The notes beneath the pieces are model-generated. The model saw nothing but the letters and a program-made list of their open reading frames with translations, was not told where the DNA came from and searched no databases. Below are positions 30,063 to 35,174 of a stretch of 35,174 bases of DNA, in pieces. The stretch is from CAZYXZ01 sp964651395 (GTDB taxonomy: Bacteria; Actinomycetota; Actinomycetes; BP-191). Location of the stretch: positions 1 to 35,174 of the forward strand of contig CAZYXZ010000029.1 of assembly GCA_964651395.1 (NCBI GenBank), given 5' to 3'. The translations under genes were made by a program, and so were the position numbers. Each line of letters starts with the position of its first letter. The first letter of the stretch is position 1.

Positions 30063-32801
30063 ATGCGCCGCCGGACCAGCGCTGTCGCCACCGCCACCGC
30101 GCTGCTCAGCTGGTCAGTGACGCTCGTCCTCGTGGCCGAGCCGGCCACCGCCGTCACCACCGTGGTGCAGACGTTCAACTTCGCGAGCGGCGTCCAGACA
30201 TCGACCGCGCCCGCCAACGCCACCATGGCGCAGATCGACGCCTACGGGGCGCAGGGCGGCGCCGGCAGCAATGCTCCCGCGTCCCCCGGCGGGCTGGGCG
30301 GGCGTACGACAGGCATCATCCTCGTCGCACCCGGAGACACGTTCGACGTCCGCGTCGGCCGGGCCGGGCGAGCCGCGTCGATTGGCGGAGCCGGCGGCAC
30401 CAACGGCGGCGGACAGGGCGGGATCTCCGAGTCGAGCGCGATGTTCGCCGGGGGCGGGGGCGGCGCGTCCGACGTCCGGCCCGCCGGCGGCGACCTCGCG
30501 AGCCGCATCGTTGTCGCGGGTGGCGGTGGCGGTGGCGGGGGCCCGGAGACACAGGGCGGCGCGGGTGGCGCGGTGGGCGGTCCCGGCGAGCAGGAGACCG
30601 CCCCGGTCAACAACGGCGGTGGCGGGGGCACGGCGGCAAGTGGAGGCGCGGGCGGCGCCATCGGGTTCGATCCCGATGGTGGCGGCGCAGCCGGCTCGCC
30701 GGGCGTTCTGGGCGTCGGCGGCACCGGGGGCACCTACTGCTGCATCCACACGCACGGCGGTGGTGGCGGAGGTGGCGGCGGGTACTACGGCGGCGGTGGC
30801 GGAGGCACCGGCCAGGAAAGCGGCGGCGGCGGCGGAGGCGGCAGTGGCTTCGGCCCCGCCGGCACCGTGTACGAGACCGGTGTGCGCAGTGGTGACGGGC
30901 TGGTCGTCATCACGTACACGATCGCCGACCCGACGACCACCACCATGACCGGCGCGCCGGCGATCTCCGGCGTCTACGGCGAGCCGCTCACCGTTGGGGC
31001 GCAGGTGTGCGCACCATCGGGCCCCGCACCGACCGGCACCATGCAGTTCAAGGCGAACGGTTCGCCGCTCGGTAGTCCGGTCGCCCTGGGGGCGCCCTCC
31101 GGATCGTGTGCTGCCGCGTCGACCAGTACCGGCGCGCTGTTGGTGGGCTCGCACGTCATCACCGCGACCTACCTGGGATCGACCGCGCATCAGCCCTCCA
31201 CGACATCGTCACCGGTGGTCCTGACTGTCACGAAGGCCAACACGACGACGACGTTCACCGAGTCACCAAGCCCGTCGACGGCCGGGCAGACGGTCACCTT
31301 CCGCGCAACCGTCTGCCCGACGGCGCCGAGCTCCGCGGGCGCTCCGCCTACCGGCCAGGTGCGACTCCTCGTCGACGGATCCGCCGTGGGTACGCCGGCC
31401 GGCCTCGCTGCGGGGCCGGGGAACTGCGGGACGGCCGTCGCCGACTGGCCGCTCGAGTTCGGCAGCACGACCATCCAGATGATCTACGACGGCGACAGTC
31501 GCCATAACTTCTCCCCCAGCGTGGTGCGCGCGCCGGTGGTGCTCAAGGCCACCCCGACACTGAGCACCGAGGCCGCGTCGACGACCATCGGCGGGTCCGT
31601 GACCGACAGGGCCATCGTGGCCGGCGGCTTCGCTCCGAGCGGCACGGTGACCTTCCGCGCCTACAGCGACGCGAGCTGCACGACGCAGGTGTTCACCAGC
31701 ACCAACACGTTGGACAACGGCGAGGCGACGTCGGATCCGTTCACACCGACGCAGGCCGGCAACTACCGCTGGCGAGCCCGGTACAACGGCGACACCAACA
31801 ACAGCGCCGTCCTCGCGCCGTGCGGCGCAGCCAACGAGACGAGCACCGTGGCCAAGGCCACACCCACACTCGCGACGCAAGCCACGACCTCGGTGAACCT
31901 GGGTCAGCCGATCCAGGACGTCGCCACCGTGAGCGGCGGCTACAGCCCGACCGGCACAGTGTCTTTCGCGGTCTACGGTCCCAACGACGCGAACTGCTCC
32001 GGCACCCCGGCCTTCACGAGTCTCGACCGGCCACTCAACCCTGGCGGCCAGGCGACATCCGCAGCGTTCACGCCGACGCAGGTCGGCCGCTACCGCTGGC
32101 GAGCGCGGTACAACGGCGACGTCAACAACGTCGTCGTGGCGGCGCCGTGCAACGCAGCGAACGAGCGCTCCGACGTCCTCGGTGCGGACCTGGTCATCCG
32201 CAAGACCGGCCCAGCCGTGGTCACCGCCGGCGTCCCCTTCAGCTACACGATCGGCGTCCGCAACAACGGCCCGATGACCGCGTCGAACGTCGAGGTCACG
32301 GACTCCCTGCCCGCCGGCGTCACACTGGTCAGCGCACCGGGCTGCCTCGGGACGACGGTCCTCACCTGCAACCTCGGCAGCCTGGCCGACGGCGCGGTCG
32401 CGAGCGTCACGATCACCGTCAGACCGGACCGGACCAACCCGTTCGGCACGGTGCTGACCAACCGGGTCTCCGTCGCCTCGAGCACGCCGGACCACCTCCC
32501 GAACAACAATGACGACTCGGTGACCAGCAGCCAGACCGGCTGCACCGGCACGAAGGGCACGTCCGGCGACGACGTCATCTGCGCCGGGCCGCGTGCTGCG
32601 CTGGTGCAGGGTGGTGCGGGCGACGACGTCATCTACGGCTCGCCGTTCAACGACCTGCTGCAGGGCGGCGCCGGTGACGACGTCATCTTCGGCGGCGACG
32701 GCAAGGACCTCATCCAGGGCGGAGCGGGCACCGACCACGGCGACGGCGGTACCGGGCGCGACATGTGCCAGCAGTTCGAGACGCAAGCCAACTGCCCCTA
32801 G
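30063..32801 (+). CDS. Large secreted multidomain protein: ALK/LTK-like Gly-rich domain, Ig-like repeats, DUF11, RTX-like repeats
   Basis: The 912-residue protein has a signal peptide (about 1-30) and a glycine-rich domain (about 35-286). The order IDAYGAQGGAG, LVAPGDTFDVRVGRAG, GGGGASDVRP, RIVVAGGGGGGG and GDGLVVITY in that domain resembles the ALK/LTK glycine-rich fold. Two Big_3-like domains follow (about 290-490; TGTMQFKANGSPLG and TGQVRLLVDGSAVG). Next come two near-identical 105-residue repeats (TVTFRAY/TVSFAVY ... YRWRARYNGD), then a DUF11 domain (ADLVIRKTGPAVVTAGVPFSYTIGVRN). The C-terminus has GGAGDDVIYG-type calcium-binding nonapeptides. ATG 30063 is preferred over TTG or GTG a few codons upstream. 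It is probably a surface or matrix protein; function is unknown. Confidence 0.85.
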   Translation: MRRRTSAVATATALLSWSVTLVLVAEPATAVTTVVQTFNFASGVQTSTAPANATMAQIDAYGAQGGAGSNAPASPGGLGGRTTGIILVAPGDTFDVRVGRAGRAASIGGAGGTNGGGQGGISESSAMFAGGGGGASDVRPAGGDLASRIVVAGGGGGGGGPETQGGAGGAVGGPGEQETAPVNNGGGGGTAASGGAGGAIGFDPDGGGAAGSPGVLGVGGTGGTYCCIHTHGGGGGGGGGYYGGGGGGTGQESGGGGGGGSGFGPAGTVYETGVRSGDGLVVITYTIADPTTTTMTGAPAISGVYGEPLTVGAQVCAPSGPAPTGTMQFKANGSPLGSPVALGAPSGSCAAASTSTGALLVGSHVITATYLGSTAHQPSTTSSPVVLTVTKANTTTTFTESPSPSTAGQTVTFRATVCPTAPSSAGAPPTGQVRLLVDGSAVGTPAGLAAGPGNCGTAVADWPLEFGSTTIQMIYDGDSRHNFSPSVVRAPVVLKATPTLSTEAASTTIGGSVTDRAIVAGGFAPSGTVTFRAYSDASCTTQVFTSTNTLDNGEATSDPFTPTQAGNYRWRARYNGDTNNSAVLAPCGAANETSTVAKATPTLATQATTSVNLGQPIQDVATVSGGYSPTGTVSFAVYGPNDANCSGTPAFTSLDRPLNPGGQATSAAFTPTQVGRYRWRARYNGDVNNVVVAAPCNAANERSDVLGADLVIRKTGPAVVTAGVPFSYTIGVRNNGPMTASNVEVTDSLPAGVTLVSAPGCLGTTVLTCNLGSLADGAVASVTITVRPDRTNPFGTVLTNRVSVASSTPDHLPNNNDDSVTSSQTGCTGTKGTSGDDVICAGPRAALVQGGAGDDVIYGSPFNDLLQGGAGDDVIFGGDGKDLIQGGAGTDHGDGGTGRDMCQQFETQANCP

Positions 32802-32923
32802 ATCAGGGCACTGCGCGGGAAGACACTCCTGACTCATGCGTGTCGTGACATCGGACCAAGATCGGGATTACGGTCGGCGGCACGTCCCGGGCTGCCGGCC
32901 CGGACCTGAGATCGGGGGACGCG

Positions 32924-33778
32924 ATGTTCCGCCGCATGCTCGCACTGACCGCAGCGACCACCAGCCTCGCCGCCCTCCTCGTCGGAGCGGGCGCCCCTGC
33001 GGCACATGCCGCACCACCCGGCACGCTCAACCAAGACAGGATCGTCGGCGCCGTCAGCACGTCCTGGATCGTGTCCGGCGGCGAGTGGCTGTCCGTCCGG
33101 ATCAATCCGACCGTGACCGGTGTCCTCACCGGGGTGACCGTGCCGATGGTCAAGGTCATCCTGCCCTCGAGCACGCTCGGGGACCTCATCGTGCAGGTGC
33201 GTCCCAACTCCGGCGGACTTCCGGGCGGCGCGATCCTCGGGTCGGCCGTCGTGCCGAAGGCCAGCATCACGTCGAGCAACACGGCGGCCCCGCAGCTGGT
33301 CGACGTCACGTTCACGTCCGCGGCGTCGCTCGCCGCGGGGGGAACGTACTTCCTGGTCCTCGGCGCGACCGGCGGCAACCTCACCGGCACTGATGTGTAC
33401 GGCTGGAGCTCGTACAGCCCCATCCACACCATCCCGACGCCGTACTCGGCCGACCAGGGCGCGAGCTGGAACCCACACCAGCTTGGTCTGGGGTTCCGGA
33501 CCTACATCACGGCGTGCGCGGGCGCGAAGGGCACCGCGGGCAGCGACGTCCTGTGCGTGCCGCCCGGGACGACCACCGGCAAGCTGATCCAGGGCTACGG
33601 CGGTGACGACACCATCTACGGCGGCCCGGGCAACGACCTGATCCAGGGCGGCGACGGCAACGACACGATGTACGGCGCCGGCGGCAAGGACCTCATCGAG
33701 GGCCAGGCCGGCTTCGACACCGCCGACGGCGGCGCCGACAACGACAGCTGCTCCGCGGAGGTACTGATCTCCTGTTGA
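32924..33778 (+). CDS. Secreted protein with C-terminal RTX-like calcium-binding repeats
   Basis: The 284-residue product has a signal peptide (about 1-30, AAHAA cleavage). A beta-sandwich-like domain (about 35-190) contains WLSVRINPTVTGVLTGVTVPM and GGTYFLVLGATGGN, a pattern seen in choice-of-anchor or carbohydrate-binding-like exported domains. The C-terminal RTX block (about 198-275) has GYGGDDTIYGGPGNDLIQGGDGNDTMYGAGGKD-type nonapeptides. The end matches that of the neighbouring 912-residue protein (CAGAKGTAGSDVLC versus CTGTKGTSGDDVIC), so the two share a duplicated module. GGGGGA lies about five bases before ATG 32924. Confidence 0.87.
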   Translation: MFRRMLALTAATTSLAALLVGAGAPAAHAAPPGTLNQDRIVGAVSTSWIVSGGEWLSVRINPTVTGVLTGVTVPMVKVILPSSTLGDLIVQVRPNSGGLPGGAILGSAVVPKASITSSNTAAPQLVDVTFTSAASLAAGGTYFLVLGATGGNLTGTDVYGWSSYSPIHTIPTPYSADQGASWNPHQLGLGFRTYITACAGAKGTAGSDVLCVPPGTTTGKLIQGYGGDDTIYGGPGNDLIQGGDGNDTMYGAGGKDLIEGQAGFDTADGGADNDSCSAEVLISC

Positions 33779-33790
33779 CCCCCCGCGTCG

Positions 33791-33815
33791 TGTAACACTG
33801 TTCCGCAATTGGAAC
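33791..33815. promoter_or_regulatory. Operator of the downstream TetR gene
   Basis: TGTAACACTGTTCCG (33791-33805) repeats the ADC-operon palindrome with two changes. Overlapping it is a second inverted repeat, GTTCC-N6-GGAAC (33800-33815). The pair lies 19 bases before the TetR start codon, the expected place for autoregulation. Confidence 0.7.
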
Positions 33816-33833
33816 GGTGAGGGGTGCGGGGCA

Positions 33834-34451
33834 GTGGCACGAGGGCGACCGCCGGGGACGTCGTACGACGACGTCGTCGCCGCCGCGCGCGCGATCCTCG
33901 AGGCCGACGGCGCCGAGGGCTTCTCGATGCGCAAGCTGGCCACCGAGCTCGACGCCTCTCCCCCGGCGATCTACCGCGCCGTGGGCGGCCGCGACGAGGT
34001 GATCCAGGCGGTCGTCGCCACGCTGCTCGCGGAGTCGGCGGCCATCGTGGCGCGCGGCGCGACGCCGGCCGCGCGCGTGCGCTCCGTCGTCCGCGCGATG
34101 CGCGCGCAGGTGCGCCAGCACCCGTTCCTCGTGCACATCGCGCGCGAGGTCGGCCAGGGCCCGGCCCTCTACTTCCCCGGCCAGCTGGCGCTGGCGCAGG
34201 AGCTGACCGCGGCGGGGCTGTCCGGCGCGAAGGCGGCCGAGGCGCTGCGCGCGATCCTCTACTTCCTCGGCGGCTTCATCGTCGTCGAGTCGCTGCCGCC
34301 GGAGTCGACGCAGCAGTCCTCGACGCGCGAGCTGTGGCGCGACGCGGTCGACGTCGACCCGGAGCTGGCCGCCGAGATGTCGCGCAACCCCGACATGGAC
34401 GCCGTCTTCGACTTCACCCTCGACCGCTTGCTCTCCGCCCTGCTGCCCTAG
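33834..34451 (+). CDS. TetR-family transcriptional regulator
   Basis: The 205-residue regulator has an N-terminal HTH (TSYDDVVAAARAILEADGAEGFSMRKLATELDASPPAIYRAVGGRDEVI), with the recognition helix around SPPAIYRAVG. The C-terminal helical ligand domain is of TetR_C_11/TetR_C-like type, with FLVHIAREVGQGPALYF and AILYFLGGFIVVE. GTG 33834 is preceded by GAGGGG at about nine bases. Its promoter carries the same motif as the ADC operon promoter, so it probably represses both. The ligand may be a catabolic intermediate (inference). Confidence 0.92.
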   Translation: MARGRPPGTSYDDVVAAARAILEADGAEGFSMRKLATELDASPPAIYRAVGGRDEVIQAVVATLLAESAAIVARGATPAARVRSVVRAMRAQVRQHPFLVHIAREVGQGPALYFPGQLALAQELTAAGLSGAKAAEALRAILYFLGGFIVVESLPPESTQQSSTRELWRDAVDVDPELAAEMSRNPDMDAVFDFTLDRLLSALLP

Positions 34452-34463
34452 ACCGTTGAGGTT

Positions 34464-35174
34464 CTAGCGCTTGGGCTTGGTCTGCGCCTTGGGCCAGCGG
34501 TTCTGCGTCGTGCGCTCGTCGACCAGCGCCTCGTCCATGTCCGGCGTCTCGACGTGCGTCATCGCCGCAGCCTCGTCGCCGACGAGGTAGCGGATCCGCT
34601 CGTGGGTGAGGAACGGCACGTGCAGCTTGCCGGCGTCGAAGGTCACGGTGGCCTGCGACGGGGTCGGCAGGAACCAGTTGGCGTCGTTGCCGCTGACCTG
34701 GATGCCGATCCGGTGCCCCTTCCGCAGGATCCAGTCCTGCGGGTAGAGGTCGAAGCCGACCTCGCCGGGGCCCATGGCCCGGGCGGCGCCGCGCACGATC
34801 AGCCGGGAGGTGAGGTCGGGCGCCACGTCGTACACGAGGGCGACGACGTTGGCCGGGAAGTGCGTGGCCGAGAGCGGGACCTCCAGCCGCGGCACGCCGG
34901 CGATACGCAGGTCGTAGGGCACCGGCGTCGTGAACGTCCACACGCCGTTGTCCGGGTTGCTGGCCGAGTTCTCGTCGCCGTCGACGTAGCTGCCGCCGAG
35001 GACGGTGAACGTGTGGGCCTTGCGGTCCAGCGGCGGCCAGGCGGCCTCCGTGCGCCAGACGCCCTCGCCGTCCTGCACCTCGACCTTCGGGTCCTTGAGG
35101 ATGCCGGACTTCGACGCCGGGATGCCCTTGAGGTAGGTGTCGAACCAGCGCATGGCCTCGTCCATGAAGCCCTC
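34464..35174 (-). CDS. CocE/NonD-type (peptidase S15-like) hydrolase, 5' truncated by window edge
   Basis: The frame is open to the window edge, and about 237 C-terminal residues are visible. They contain RWFDTYLKGI (the end of the alpha/beta-hydrolase domain) and the whole C-terminal jelly-roll domain (PKVEVQDGEGVWRTEAAWPP, PRLEVPLSATHFPANVVALVYDV, GFDLYPQDWILRKGHRIGIQVSGNDANWFLP). The catalytic Ser, Asp and probably His lie beyond the window. The Tyr/Trp-rich jelly-roll is as in cocaine esterase and X-Pro dipeptidyl-peptidases. It is a second member of the family in this window but not closely similar to the 9028-10754 protein. It converges on the TetR gene. Confidence 0.9.
   Translation of the reverse strand, partial: EGFMDEAMRWFDTYLKGIPASKSGILKDPKVEVQDGEGVWRTEAAWPPLDRKAHTFTVLGGSYVDGDENSASNPDNGVWTFTTPVPYDLRIAGVPRLEVPLSATHFPANVVALVYDVAPDLTSRLIVRGAARAMGPGEVGFDLYPQDWILRKGHRIGIQVSGNDANWFLPTPSQATVTFDAGKLHVPFLTHERIRYLVGDEAAAMTHVETPDMDEALVDERTTQNRWPKAQTKPKR

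Noticed and set aside
30250..30860. Glycine-rich segment considered as a mycobacterial PE_PGRS-type domain
   Set aside because: No PE domain precedes it, and the ordered non-Gly motifs fit an ALK/LTK-like glycine-rich domain better.

Overview
The window is chromosomal DNA from a high-GC Gram-positive bacterium (Actinomycetota). This is inferred from very strong G/C bias at third codon positions, frequent GTG starts, furA-catalase coupling, ArsR/AHSA1 and TetR cassettes, lipoprotein and Pro-rich envelope proteins, and L,D-transpeptidase. No rRNA, tRNA, insertion sequence or CRISPR array was recognised. No gene-free stretch exceeds 300 bases.

Layout. Bases 1-17800 are host-like: a truncated SDR; a fur-catalase operon facing a DCC-family protein; an L,D-transpeptidase; a secreted protein of unknown function; a divergent PPOX/methyltransferase pair; a thioesterase; an arsR-AHSA1 operon under a large palindromic operator; a lipoprotein; an S15/CocE-type hydrolase with an apparent frameshift near its 3' end; small NTF2-like, VOC and DinB-like proteins; a two-gene membrane/beta-domain operon; a TolB-like propeller; a Pro-rich DUF4352-type protein; and a TetR gene divergent from a two-gene operon.

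Bases 17795-25708 have visibly lower GC and different codon use, interrupted by a host-like GNAT gene (19835-20308). Part one (17795-19616, minus) is a tightly overlapped operon of an MvdD-like ATP-grasp ligase and two small proteins of unknown function, one with an Asp/Ser/Thr-rich tail: a candidate peptide-modifying (graspetide-like) cassette. Part two (20412-25708, plus) is a four-gene operon: alpha/alpha-toroid protein with C-terminal membrane helices, HIT hydrolase, Pol-beta-type nucleotidyltransferase, and a fusion of a 2H phosphoesterase domain to an Eco57I/TaqI-like N6-adenine DNA methyltransferase. I do not recognise this combination as a named system; it is the best candidate for an undescribed defence or nucleic-acid-processing system. 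Five of these genes carry in-frame TTA codons. A perfect 38-bp palindrome ending in two DnaA-box-like 9-mers lies between the two parts.

Bases 25767-35174 return to host composition: a four-gene catabolic operon (acetoacetate-decarboxylase-like protein, two amidohydrolases, SDR), two secreted proteins with RTX-like repeats, a TetR regulator, and a truncated CocE/NonD hydrolase. The operon promoter and the TetR promoter share a 15-bp motif, suggesting that this TetR controls the operon.
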